Assembly (NCBI GenBank): GCA_036346225.1 | Contig: JARFIW010000999.1 | Span: 4,385,001 to 4,449,000, forward strand | Length of the DNA: 64,000 nucleotides | Direction of reading: 5' to 3' | Source of the DNA: Platerodrilus igneus | Taxonomy: Eukaryota > Arthropoda > Insecta > Coleoptera > Lycidae | In this document: positions 1-11,160 of the stretch, piece after piece | Numbering within the stretch: the first letter of the stretch is position 1 | How the letters are laid out: every line of letters begins with the position of its first letter | Program-made: the position numbers and the translations under genes | Notes under the pieces: model-generated | The model's input: the letters and a program-made list of their open reading frames with translations, nothing else | What the model was told of the DNA's origin: nothing | Databases searched by the model: none

Positions 1-126
1 CACTAACTCCTTACCGCCGCATACATTATATGCCAGTCTGCTTTCTACAACCCCCCCTACTCTCCGATTGAGCCCGGTCATTCCGTGATATCTTTGTGTT
101 ACGCACGGCTACGAGCCAACGTAGCA
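1..126 (+). mobile_element. 3' end of a large LTR (family A, copy 1, cut by window edge)
   Basis: This stretch is nearly identical to the last part of two longer LTRs at 2279-3933 and 7882-9739, including the C-rich run near 50 and the final GTAGCA. It ends in CA, and a primer-binding site follows 6 bp later, as expected at an LTR/internal junction. The 5' part lies outside the window. Confidence 0.75.
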
Positions 127-132
127 TAAATT

Positions 133-276
133 TGGCGCCCAACGTGGAGGCCTCGAAATAACGTAACAGAAATTTTGGCGCCCAACGTGGGGCCACGAAT
201 TAACGTAGCAGAATTTTGGCGCCCAACGTGGGGCCACGAATTCACGTAACAGAAATTTTGGCGCCCAACGTGGGGC
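133..276 (+). repeat. Tandem array of four tRNA-Lys primer-binding sites
   Basis: TGGCGCCCAACGTGG starts at 133, 176, 217 and 259, so the unit is 41-43 bp. It complements the 3' end of insect tRNA-Lys(CUU), the primer used by gypsy-type elements (from general knowledge). Each unit also contains a copy of the LTR-end-like AACGTA(G/A)CA, so the whole LTR-end/primer-site junction was duplicated. The first copy has a mismatch (GAGG for GGGG). A normal LTR element has one such site. Confidence 0.8.
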
Positions 277-430
277 CCGATTTTTTTGATTTGGTCTCGA
301 TTTTGTTGTGGGGCTCGATTTTTTTTGAGGGGCTCGATTTTTTTGAGGGGCTCGATTTTTTTGAGGGGCCCGATTTTTTTTGATTTGCTCTCGATTTTTT
401 TTTGGTTTGCTCTTGATTTTCTAAATTTTT
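277..430 (+). repeat. Tandem GGGGCTCGATTTTTTTGA repeats
   Basis: About six degenerate 17-20 bp units follow directly on the primer-site array. GGGGCTCGA is what the primer-site match would be if it ran past 18 nt into the tRNA T-arm complement, so the repeat may have grown from an over-long primer copy. That origin is inference; the repeat itself is plain in the sequence. Confidence 0.65.
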
Positions 431-2267
431 TTTATGACCTTGATTTTTTTTGGCATTGATTTTTTTTGGTGTATCGGCTCGATTTTCTTTTTGCCTATAT
501 TGGCTGGCTCTAATTTTTTTGTGGTGTAGTCTTGATTTTTTTCTTCCTTCGCTATATAGAAGTCCTTGATTTTAATTTTTTTTTTTGTGTGAATTATCAG
601 AGTTGTGTTTTCGCTGGTAATTTGGTTCTGGAAAACACTGGCGCCCAAGTTTTCTGTACACCACCTTTTTTTCTTTTCTTCACGTCACTTTCGCTACGTT
701 ACTTAAATATAATCCTAATGTACCCGATCTAGATCTGTTGTCCTTTTGGCGACGCAAACGCCACAAATTTCGTCCGTAATCCACTCGTCTCCCTACGTTA
801 TACGATTCCTTCAACTCATTAGCTTTATCTGTGATATTTGACATATTTCGTAGTATTGTGTGATGACTTTTATTTTTTTCTTCTACTCTTTCCGGGTTTT
901 CTTCCATTCCACATTCCTGTCCATTTTTTTTCCTGACTGGTTTTCCATGCGGTTAGTTGAGGTACTGACTTCGATTAGTCGTTGTATCTGCTCCTGTGGT
1001 AGTTGCTCTTTAGGCCTACTTTCTGTCCTTTAGGAATCACGACTTAGTCGACTTTTGGGTCTATTAGCAAATTACTTTTCTTATCTGGTTGTATTATACG
1101 ACTTTTTTTTCCTTCTTGATACCACAGTTGAAGCCTTTCGTTACTTTTTCCAGTTTTCCGTTTGTCGTTCCCTAGCTTACTTGAGGCTTGACACTTGTGT
1201 CTTATGTTGGCTATTGCTGTTCGTTTCCTTCCTCGCTACTTTTCTTTTCTTTTGGTTTCTGCGTGCGCGAAATCAATTTCTTGAGGTTGGAAACTGTGCT
1301 GTTTCTTTTCTAAAGAGACATCCGTCCTTTGACGACTTTGGCTGCGTTTATGCCTCTACACCTTGGTCCTCTCCGATTGCTACTGCTTACCTATCTTTCC
1401 CTGTGGATTTCTTTACTCTTAGTTTTGTCCGACATTTTGATCCTGAACCTCCGGATCCTAAAGGGCTCCCTACGGCCGATTCTATTTTGACCCCTACGTG
1501 TCGCTATCCCTAATGACTTGTAATTTTTTTTGGCTTATTGGTCTTGTGTTTTTTCTGATAAGCTTGTGTCCGAAAACACTGGCGCCCATTTCGTATTCCT
1601 ATTTATATTTTGTAGCTAGCCCATCCCGTGACTTTTTCTTCTGGCTAGTTCTACCATTTGTTCACTATTTGACTATTATAGTCGCTTTCTACATCCATTC
1701 CTTGAGGTAGGCTTCAGATCTATTTTCTTTTCCTTTAGGTATTTCGACTTGGTCGCTTTTGTAGGTCTGTTAGCCATACTCTGCTTGAGTAATCGTTTCA
1801 TACAAATCTGTGTTAACTCAGTTGAAAGTATTTTAAGTTGTGTACTAGCTTGCCTTTGCTCTTTGCTCTGTCTTGGTTCTTTCTTTGCTGCACACTTGAG
1901 GTTGACAGTTGTGTCGTCTAGTTGGTTTGCTACGAGTTTTCTTCCTCGTTTTTTTCTTTCCTCTTGGTATCTCCACGGGAAGCCAAAACTTTTCTTTGAG
2001 GTGGAGAACAGAAATGTCCCTTTTGGAGACATCCGTCTTTTGGCGTTTTTGAAAGTAGCTAAGACCTTTAATCCTAATTGGGTGTTTACTTGATGCTTTC
2101 TTTACCTGTTCTGTCGTTGTTGGTTACGATAGATGACTTTGTCTTCTTTTGAAAAAAAAATGTTCTTTTTCTTATACTGGTGTTGGTCCTTCGAACCGGA
2201 TAATAATTTTTTTTGTTTGGTTCCTGTCTGTCGTTTTTTTCTTTCACTCCGACGTCTTTATTTTGCT
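431..2267 (+). mobile_element. T-rich non-coding internal region of LTR family A
   Basis: This lies between the primer sites and the polypurine tract of the next LTR. It is very rich in T and poor in A. Open frames exist (for example 1055-1513 and 1749-2093) but encode low-complexity Phe/Leu-rich stretches with no recognisable gag or pol motif. Roughly 960-1560 and 1660-2100 are a diverged tandem duplication: both carry a TTTAGG...GACTT(A/G)GTCG stretch followed by similar Tyr/Phe/Leu-rich frames. Two further partial primer sites (CTGGCGCCCA) occur at 642 and 1580. The lack of pol suggests a non-autonomous element. Confidence 0.5.
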
Positions 2268-2278
2268 AGGGGGGAATT
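2268..2278 (+). promoter_or_regulatory. Polypurine tract before LTR
   Basis: AGGGGGGAATT lies directly before the TG that opens the LTR at 2279. Position and composition fit the plus-strand primer of an LTR element. Confidence 0.6.
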
Positions 2279-3933
2279 TGTAACGTGCATTTTTAATCGT
2301 TTAACATTTTACGCTTTTTCTCAATTAGTAAATACCTTTCTGCAATTACTATTTCTATATTTTATATTTATTAACCTGTTGGCGAATGCGTCGTATTATA
2401 TTGAGTGGATTGCATCGTTCTTGTCTTGCCGTTCGTATAAATTTTGTTGCTTATGTGGATATACAAGTCTAGATAAGAGACGATAAGCGGTTGTAATAGC
2501 AACGAGTTGAGAGAAACAGTTGTAGTTTGCTCGTCGTTCCTATATATTAATTACGTTAAAAATACGGTTTCCTTTTTGCTTTGAGAATAGTGAAAATTAA
2601 TGCGGAATCAATTTCGAATTGTGCATGGACAAGCACGACACGATTTGTAGTTGTTTTTCTTGTAAAATAAAAGTTGTATATAATAGATTAGAGTGCAGAG
2701 TGTAGTTCTGATGGCATTTGAAGAAAGTATGCTTGATATGTAACGTGTTTGATTGACCACAAGCGCGGTTTTTAGGTCATGGACTGACGGTTTTAGTGAT
2801 ACGCGTAGCTTTACTAATTGTTTTTTTTGTTGCTTTTCTGTTGAAAATAACAGTTTTACGGAACATTGACTTAGTGATGCGCGTTGCTTTACTAATTGGT
2901 TTTTGTTGCTTTTCTGATGGAAATAAAAGTAGTAGAACTTGACGTGCGTGTTACGGAACATTGACTTAGTGATACGCGTTGCTTTACTAATTGTGTTTTT
3001 TTGTTGATTTATCTTTTTATATTTGAACTGTGTGTGCGATCTAGTCTTCGTGGTCTCTTTTTTTTATTAGTTTAATGCATTACATCGTGCCTTGACAGCC
3101 CGTGATTCTAAATTGTTATTACCTTTTTTTTTCGATTTGTGTTACAAAATGTTTCGAAATTGTTGTCTCGGGAAGTGGAATTGACGGGAAGTTTATCAAT
3201 GCTACATGGTTCCATCAGCGTGATGGTGCCTGCTGCTGACACCAGTGAAATACGTAGGTGTGATTAGTGTAAAGTGTAAGAAATTCCATCAACACTCTCC
3301 CAGTCAAGGGTGAAGTGCTTCGTTAGTGCAGGACATCGTGAATCCCAAACTTCAATTGCAAGGAAGCGTTACTGAAGGACTTTTTGTAAGTTGAACTATT
3401 TCTTACTTGTTATTACTTTAAATATCTATCCGTTGTTTTGACATATCTTTGTCGTTCTGATACCTTTTACAATAGACTTGCCTGCTATTAAGAAAAAAAA
3501 AGAAAGAAAAAAAAATCAATACTACTGAATTACTGATATTAATTGTGTCTTACCTATTTATCTTTTGTTAACATTTTGTCTGATTTATGTTTAATTGGTG
3601 TGTGAGGAAACGTTTCTGCTACTCCCCAATATTACCTCACTTTGTGATAAAAATTTTGTAATGCTTCTACCGTTGTTATATTATTTAGATTATCCAAACA
3701 GTTTTTTTTTATATTCTACAAAGTACTGAACAATTTATGCTTAATCAGCAGGCTATGCTTATTCTTTTTTTTCAGGTTTGCTTAACTAATTTTCTTGCAG
3801 GTATTGTCACTAACTCCTTACCGCCGCATACATTATATGTCAGTCTACTTTCTACAACCCCCCCTACTCTCCGATTGAGCCCGGTCATTCCGTGATATCT
3901 TTGTGTTACGCACGGCTACGAGCCAACGTAGCA
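2279..3933 (+). mobile_element. LTR of family A, copy 2 (about 1,655 bp)
   Basis: It opens with TGTAACGTGC after a polypurine tract and ends with GTAGCA before a primer site. It aligns along its length with 7882-9739, including the opening, a run near 3018-3060 and a long block at 3180-3480. Being followed by a primer site, it is formally the 5' LTR of another unit, so copies 1 and 2 form a tandem LTR-internal-LTR-internal array rather than one clean element. Confidence 0.75.
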
Positions 3934-3939
3934 TAAATT

Positions 3940-4000
3940 TGGCGCCCAATGTGGCGGCCTCGAAATAACGTAACAGAAATTTTGGCGCCCAACGTGGTGC
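3940..4000 (+). repeat. Two tandem primer-binding sites after LTR copy 2
   Basis: TGGCGCCCAA starts at 3940 (variant, ATGTGGCGG) and at 3983 (ACGTGGTGCC), 43 bp apart. This is the same unit as the four-copy array at 133-276, with fewer copies. Confidence 0.7.
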
Positions 4001-5215
4001 CACGAATTAACGTAACAATGCACTCGTATTTTACTCACCTATTTATTTTTACGATTTATACCAACAATACTGGGTGTTCTGAAATTTATATATGTTCCGT
4101 TTATATTGTAAATAATTTACAGCGAAATTTACTTTCAGTTGAGTTTGTTGTTTATTTACGTCCACCTCGGTATATTTAAATTTGTTAGTGTAAAATTTCC
4201 ATGTTTTACTCCAAGCACGCGCCAACAAGTGCCGCGAGTGATTAACTTTGTTATTCCGCATGTGCAAAAACACTGTGTAGTATTAACTGGAAAACCCACG
4301 AAGCAATGAGAGTATCGATTTGTCGTTCGAGCAGTCCACATCACCGCTTACATGTTCTACGTAGAACTTAATTAGAAAAACCGCTTTCCTTTAGAACAAC
4401 CGCTATTGACATAAATGTGCTTCGCTACACTCGCCAAAGAAAGAGTAGTTTTTTGTTTTCTGTATAACGGACAGCTTCTACCGTTGTGTTTACATCGTTT
4501 TTCTGTTGGCACGGCTTCGTAAACAACAGGTGAGTGCTTTGAAGTAAAGGCTTGATTTGGTTAAAACCAGTAATTATATGTTATTTGTTATCACTTTTGT
4601 ATACATGTCCACTTCTCTCTACCACAGAGCTATTCAAAATTCACCGCAATACTTTACATTAGTCTTTCGAGCCGGATTTGAATAAACAACAAATTTCAAT
4701 TGATATTTATATTCACAATCATACCGCTTATCAAAGCATTGACAGTTTTAATTAGCATAATTTCTATCGTTTGAGTTGATTACGAGCATTTCTTGTTATC
4801 TGGTTTGCTATTAGGACTTCTTGTAACAGGCTTACGTATTTGTTATCGCCACTAGGCTATTATAAATCGTCGAGATCTCGTGTTTATTTCATCCGCTGTT
4901 GTACCTATTTAATTTAATCATGGCAGAAAAGTTGAAACGTAATTGTTTTCTACGTAATATTGCAATTAATTCGTGCAACGTTTTCGTAAACTCTTGCAGG
5001 AACATCTTTTAAACTTTCAAGTGTAGAGGTAAGTGCATTTTCCTAAACTGATGCTCGATGACTCTGTGCGTGGGTTTGTATGTGTGAGAGAGGGTTGTGT
5101 GTGTATGTGTGTGTGTGTGTGTGTTATGTGTGCATGTGTGGGATGGAGAGTGCGTTCGTGTGAGGGTGTGTGTGTAGTGATTACTTTTTTATTATTTATT
5201 ATTTTTTACCTTATT
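4001..5215 (+). other. Internal/leader sequence after copy 2, no gene seen
   Basis: No conserved coding motif is visible. An ATG at 4920 opens only a short frame. A GT-rich microsatellite occupies about 5067-5178. A short stretch near 4530 (GTGAGTGCTTTGAAGTAAAG) matches the reverse strand of 9793-9812, so part of it belongs to a repeat shared with the Pao-flanking sequence. Confidence 0.4.
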
Positions 5216-5360
5216 TAAGAGTACAGCTGCATGCAAGTTAGGTGTAAAACAGGGCCTAATGGCCTTAATCGCACTTGATGAAGTTTGTATCAAAACTTTA
5301 TATCTCATAATGTATATTTAATTTAATAATAAAGACGTTTCAATTCAATTCAATTCAAAA
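5216..5360 (+). repeat. LINE/SINE-like 3' tail with CAATT repeats
   Basis: A GGGCCTAATGGCCTTAAT block is followed by AATAATAAAG and three to four CAATT units. Such A/T-rich short tandem tails are typical of the 3' ends of insect non-LTR elements. No coding part remains next to it. Confidence 0.35.
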
Positions 5361-5675
5361 TTTGGAATATAGGTTACGTTGTAGAGCTTTCATGATTGGG
5401 CATGTCGAATGGTTGTGAGAACCTACAGGGTGGTAGTTTTTCGGGGTCATGTTACTTTTCTCCCCCTAAACTTTTTTGAGGTGCGCCACTGGTAGATTTT
5501 AAAACACAAAATGAATTTTCTGTTTTGTTTAGAAACCTTTTGGTCTCTTGCAGTTTTTCGAAGCTGTGAACGTTATTGAGAAAAATAATAACAAACTGTT
5601 TTCTGTGACGTAGCAAGTATTTATAACACAAAAAATTTACAATCCAAAAACCTACATACTAACAATGAAATTGTA

Positions 5676-5945
5676 TTAAAGCAAATGTTGAAAGTGACCT
5701 CCTCTATCCCTTATGCATACGCCCACTCTTCTTCTCATTAATACCCGTACCCTTTCGAACATCCATAAAGTATTTCTTACGGTTTCAATTGCAACTATAA
5801 TTCGATTTCGTAAATCATCAACGTCATTCACTGGTGTTGCATACACTAGAAATTTGACATGTCCTCATAAGAAAAAATCTAGGCTGTTTAAGTCAGGGAA
5901 TCTAGGAGACCATGACGGAGGTTTACCCCATTCTATCTAATTTGT
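5676..5945 (-). pseudogene. Mariner-like transposase, C-terminal block
   Basis: The minus strand gives WSPRFPDLNSLDFFL with the third catalytic Asp, one stop where Trp is expected in FFLWG, then a conserved tail through DDLRNRI and RRVGVCIRDRGGHFQHLL to a stop at 5676-5678. This is the usual C terminus of the DD41D group. It continues the frame of the block at 7810-7270 across about 1.3 kb of inserted DNA. Confidence 0.6.
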
Positions 5946-7269
5946 TAACTCAAAACCTTGCAAGCGATTTTTTCTACATGAATATTAATTCATACTACTT
6001 ATATTTAAAACGTCCTAAAAATTTCTAAACAAATCATAAAAGCTATCGATCAACAAGCTTGATTTCCTTCCACTTGAAATTAGTTTTTATTAAGTATTTA
6101 CTCTATAATATTTTGCTTTATAAAATCAAACAGCGGTTTAGTAACTTTACGTTACAAAGTCACTAAAGCACTAACACTTGCAGTGAATACATTTCAACCA
6201 CCGCTGTACATAAATTCATGGCTTTCTTTTAAAATATAAGGCCGCTTAACCACCTGCCTAGTAAATGAGCACATGGAATAAATTTGTTATCTATACTAAG
6301 TTTATACTCCATCAAGCGGTATGCTTATCTTGCAGCTGTGCAGGTGTTCAAAGTAATAAGACTGTTTCCTTTGTTAAAAATTTTTGTTAACGCGTTATTT
6401 GCTTGTTGGCAAGCTGTTACAGCTGGTAGATTTTTGCGGCTGCTGTCTGAGAATTCTTCACAGTTGATCCTTCGGCGATATTTTTAAAAGCCAAACACCT
6501 TGTCCCTTACGTGGTTCATTTCTTATAAATTTTAGACCGTGCTTTAATAGCAGTACATTCAATACAACATCCTTTTAGCGAAAAAAGCTGTTGTAAGTCG
6601 CGATTTTAAGATGCTGTTTGTAAGTAGTGATATAATATAGTTAAATTGGTTAATCCCGTATCCAGCCGCATTTCCTCCTCTTAAGATTGTACTAGAAAGA
6701 AGCCGATAGCTCCAGGTACAGTGAATTTTTCTGTTTGCTTTATTTGTGTTGCTGTTTGGGAAGATATACACTTCTTTTTTGGGTTGAATCTGCACTAAAT
6801 GGCAGACTATACGTTACCAAATGCACGCTCATAACACGAACGATTATGTACCTTTTTCTTAAAGCTTGCGTAAATTAATGTTAATGTCAACAACTTGCTG
6901 CTTACTATTTGATTAAGTTATTTAAAATGTAATGTTACGGTCTTAAATTTTATGAGGTGCTCTCGCCAAAGCAGAATTACTGTAAATTTTAGGTATAACC
7001 TCTTCTTGTACATATTTAGGGCTAAACATGTAAGTATTCTTGTATTTAGATAATAAGATTTTACTATCGATATTTTTAAATGTTTAGGCGTATACTATAT
7101 GTAAATTGACGCTTTGTGTACATCACGTTATACAGAACTATTACGTAAATGTACGTTTTTCTGGTTCCTGTAATTATTCCCTTTTGTACAATATTTACCT
7201 AACGGTTTGTGAATAAAATTACTTGTTGAGGTTTTCAATGTGTTCTTTCTGTATCGCCCACCCCACTTT
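5946..7269 (+). other. Unassigned insertion inside the mariner transposase
   Basis: About 1.3 kb of AT-rich sequence separates the middle and C-terminal transposase blocks. I see no coding motif, terminal repeat or target duplication that names it. Confidence 0.35.
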
Positions 7270-7810
7270 ACGACGTTTTTAACCTAGCCCGAAATCTAAT
7301 TTGTTTGGATTTCGGTTCTACCATTCTGTCCCTGTTTTGTTGCGGTATTCGGTGTAGAGAATTTCATTTATTTACTCTACTGCTTTCTTTCTTGTCTACA
7401 CGGAATACCGTACCAAATTGTTCTCATACACTTCATTTAAATATTTTCTCGCTAAAATAGAAAAATGTGCCGGACCGCCATCGTGCATATATCACATTGT
7501 ATTTCTCAACAAAAGAGGTAAGTTTTCGAGTAATAAAAGCAATTCGTGTTGCAACAAATACCTGTATGAGTGAAAAGTAAGTCAACCACGCCAAAAAAGG
7601 GACTAATTAAATGATCCCCAATTATACCACCCCATATATTTAATGAGAAGTGCACTTGAAAATGCGTGTTCGCAATTCCATGTGGATTTACTTCAGCCCA
7701 TATGTAGTTGTTGTGAAAATTTATAATAGAATACCTTAAAAATTGGCTTCGTCGGTAAAAAAGATTCTACAATGAAAATTAAGGTTTATTGCTTGTAAAC
7801 TAATGGCACG
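7270..7810 (-). pseudogene. Mariner-like transposase, middle catalytic block
   Basis: The minus strand encodes FFTDEANF, which holds the first catalytic Asp, then a degraded stretch with IWAEVNPHG-like residues, then a DGGPAHFS motif with the second catalytic Asp and YLNEVYENN. Several stops and frameshifts are present, so it cannot be active. The block stops just before the segment carrying the third catalytic residue, which lies at 5945-5676. Confidence 0.55.
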
Positions 7811-7881
7811 GCGGTATTTCGATAACTAACAGTGATAGACAAAAGTGGACATTGTATACGCAAATGATAATAATAAACAAC

Positions 7882-9739
7882 TGTAACGTGCATTTTTAAT
7901 AATTTAACATTTTACGCTATCCTCAATTCATAAATACATTTCTACAAATTACTATTTTTATATTGGATATTTATTAACTCCTTAGGCAAGTGCATCGTAT
8001 TATTAATAAATAAATTGCAACAAAGTTTTAAATTGGATTATTCGTAAATTGCTTTCCGGCTTATCGAAAATGATAAACAACGGTAATTAGTTATTAGATA
8101 TGATGGTGCATTCACGTTTTGTATGTGCCTTATGTTAGGAACGAAGTCGTGAGAGTAGTCGACCAGAGTTCATGGTAACAACGAGTTGAAATAAACAGAT
8201 TAGAGTGCAGAGTTGTAGTTTTTGGTTCTTGGTAATTATATATTAATTACGTTGAAAATACTGTTTCTGTTTGCTTTGTTCCTATAAATTACTGAGTTGT
8301 ATATTAACGGCGAAGTGTAGTTCTGATTCCATGGAAGGCAGTATGCTTTTATAGGCGAACGTGCGGTTTTAAGGTCGTTGACTGTCGGACTTAATGTTTA
8401 CGCGTGCCTTACTCATTGTGTTTTTCGTTGATTTTCTGTTGGAAATAAAACTTGTTAAACTCGACCGCACGTGCGTTTTACGGAACATTGTCTTAGTGAT
8501 ACGCATTGCTTTACTAATTGTGTTTTTTTAGTAGATTTGTCTTTTTATATTTGAACTGTGTGCGCGATCTAGTTTTCGTGGTCCTTTTGTTATCAGAGTA
8601 GTGCATACTTTGGATTATCCAAATACAGTTTTAAGCTTGAGTGCTTCAAAAACAAATGATGATACAGTTGTAGCAGGTTTAGTAGAAAAAAGTTGCTTCT
8701 TATAAACAGGTATCTGATTCACTTGTAAAGACAGTTGATACTGTAGTTTCTGAATTTTCTAACCCCAACGAATCTAAAATAGATCGTTGTTTGCGCAAAT
8801 TTTCGTTATTCAAAAACATTAGATTTTTCTTTGCTACCATAAGTAGCAAATAAAACACCTCGCGTTACTGTTAGTTTAATGCATTACATCGTGCCTTGAA
8901 AGCGTGATGCTAAATTTTGATTACCATTTGTGTTACAAAATATTTTGAAATTATTGTCTCAGGAAATAGAATTGACAAGAAATTTATCAATGCTACATAG
9001 TTCCATCAGCATGATAATGTCTGCTGCGAACACCAGTGAAATACGTAGGTGTGATTAGTGTAACGTGTGATAAGTTCCATCAACACCGCACAGTCAAGGG
9101 TGAAGTGCTTCGTTAGTGCAGGACATCGTGAACCCCACACTTCAATTGTAGGGAAACGTTGCTGAAGGACTTTCGTAAGTTGAACTATTTCCTACTTGTT
9201 ATTACTTTAAATATCTATCCGTTGCTTTACCATATCTTTGTCGTTCTGATACCTTTTACAAAAGACTTGCATGATATTTTAAAACATAAGAAAAGAAAAA
9301 AAAGAAAGAAAGAACAATCAATACTACTGAATTACTCATACCAATGGTGTCTTATCTATTTATCTTTTGTTAACATTTTATCTTATTTATGTTTAATTGG
9401 TGTGTGAGGAAACGTTTCTGCTACTCCCCAATATTACCTCACTTTGTAATAAAAATTTTTATAATGCTTTTATCGTGATTATATTATATAGATTATCCAA
9501 ACAGTTTTTTTTCTTACATTCTACAAAGTACTGAATAATTTAGACTTATCATTGCTGCTATGCTTATTCTTTTTTTTTCAGGCTTGCTTAACTATTTTTC
9601 TTGCAGGTATTATCACTAACTCCTTACAGCCGCGTACATGGTATGTTGGTCTGCTTTCTACAACCCCCCCTAATCTCCGATTGAGCCCGGTCATTTCTTG
9701 ATATCTTTGTGTTACGCACGGCTACGAGCCAACGTAGCA
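7882..9739 (+). mobile_element. LTR of family A, copy 3 (about 1,858 bp)
   Basis: It opens TGTAACGTGC and ends GTAGCA like copy 2 and aligns with it over most of its length. It is longer because of an extra stretch at about 8615-8870 that copy 2 lacks. No polypurine tract precedes it (the upstream base run is AATAAACAAC), so it sits directly in the interrupted mariner. Confidence 0.75.
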
Positions 9740-9745
9740 TAACTT

Positions 9746-9763
9746 TGGCGCCCGAACAGGGAC
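9746..9763 (+). promoter_or_regulatory. Primer-binding site for tRNA-Lys(UUU)
   Basis: TGGCGCCCGAACAGGGAC is a full 18-nt complement of the 3' end of tRNA-Lys(UUU), the lysine-3-type primer. It stands 6 bp after the LTR end. Copies 1 and 2 of the same LTR family instead carry sites for tRNA-Lys(CUU). Confidence 0.85.
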
Positions 9764-9789
9764 TGCCACGAATTACGTAACGTAACACA

Positions 9790-9965
9790 ACGATTACTTC
9801 AAAGCACTTACTTTGTAAATATAACGAAGCGTAGAACATTTATTTATTGCAACCGTCCCTGGCAGGTGATAAGATAGTTCTTCCACATGTGAAGACACAG
9901 CACAGTTTATCGGTATTCGCGGCACTTAAAATACACAGGCGCGGTGTTTGAAGCAAAAGACAAGC
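9790..9965 (-). mobile_element. Pao 3' LTR fragment
   Basis: Positions 9893-9957 recur at 13994-14056 with about 90% identity, on the far side of the Pao coding region. That is what two LTR remnants of one element would give. On the minus strand this fragment also holds an AATAAA signal near 9840. Exact ends are not clear. Confidence 0.45.
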
Positions 9966-11160
9966 TTTGACACAGGAAGTTTCAGCTCGCCATGAGCAGT
10001 TTTAAGTGTGATCACCCTAACAACACCATAGTCCCAGGATGCACAGACACAACACGGCCGAGGGACCAACGAAGGAGAGGAACAATAGCGACCTTAATCG
10101 GCTCTAAGGTGCCCAATTCAACTTATGCAGACCGTGTGTGCTACTTGGAGCGCTGTTATGGTAAGTGCAAATACTCCTTGGACCAACCGGACCAAAAATC
10201 TTGTTGAATTCGCTAGAGCAATTGCCAACGAGAGAGGCGGTTAAGTGGAAGGTGAGAAATGGCGGGTTTCGAAATGGTGGTTAAAGGGGCCAAAGTTAAA
10301 AAATGGCCGGGCGTAAGACAGCTCAAATCATTGGGATCATTGCTTAAAGGTGAGAGAACGTTAGTTCAAGATAGCCTCAATTTGAATAAAGACTGTGGCC
10401 AAATCCTTAAAAGTTAACACTTGCTCGCCAATAGTACGCAAGAGTAAGGTTTTAATCGATTTCACTCCCGTCTCCCACAAGCCACCAAAATGAAGCGAGG
10501 CCGGAGGTATAAAATGCCACGAAGTATGGTCCTTAGAAGTAGCAAGCCTGGCGAGATGAATTAACTGTTTATGAGCACCCACAAAATTTGTGCCACCATC
10601 ACTATAGAGGTGATCACAACGGCCACGCCTGGAAATAAATCGGCGCAGAGCCGCTAGAAAGGCGTCCGTTGACAAATCGGATACTACTTCAAGGTGCAGC
10701 GCCTTGGTAGCCATACAAATAAAAAGACATAAATACGATTTTAATACTTTGGTGCCCCGTAGTTGAGATATGGTAAAACAAAAGGGACCACCAAAGTCCA
10801 CGCCCGAACACAAAAAAGGTTTGACTTGAGTAACTCGATATGAAAGCAGGTTGCCCATAGGAGGCTGCAATGCGACTAGATTGTTCTTCCAGCACGTTAG
10901 ACAGTGACTTAGAACACGACGGATGGATTGCTTCCCAGAAATAATCCAGAAGTGCTGACTGACGAGAAAATGAACCATTTGAGCACCCACGTGGAAGTAT
11001 TTTAAATTAACATAAGTAACATAAAGATCAGTGAATTGACTTTTGCTAGGTAACAAAGCAAGAAATTTACGGTCAGATAATAAAGGCACGTGAGCCAGGC
11101 AACCCCCTACCCCCAAGATTCCATCACGAATTAAAAGGGACAACTTGCAAAAACTCTTTT
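9966..11160 (-). pseudogene. BEL/Pao integrase and pol C terminus
   Basis: The minus-strand frame at 11143-10361 holds an integrase zinc-finger remnant (C-L-T-C-W-K) followed by the catalytic core. The three acidic residues are visible: Asp in GVDFGGP, Asp in LYSDGGTNF and Glu in LWETGVKS. KALHLEVVSDLSTDAFLAA is typical of Pao integrases. The conserved tail, with FWSGWSKEYL, a WSLGRVVSVHPG segment and a LKLLMA end, continues in shifted frames down to about 9970. Stops and frameshifts make it inactive. Confidence 0.8.

Noticed and set aside
1055..1513. 152-residue plus-strand frame rich in Phe and Leu, resembling a membrane protein
   Set aside because: It is produced by the T-rich composition of the leader; the tandem copy at 1749-2093 does not keep the frame, and no known motif is present.
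4920..5010. ATGGCAGAAAAG start as a gag beginning
   Set aside because: The frame ends after about 30 residues and shows no gag motif.
10000..10207. 71-residue plus-strand frame after the UUU primer site, which might be a gag start
   Set aside because: The opposite strand carries the conserved pol C terminus of the Pao element, so this frame is antisense.
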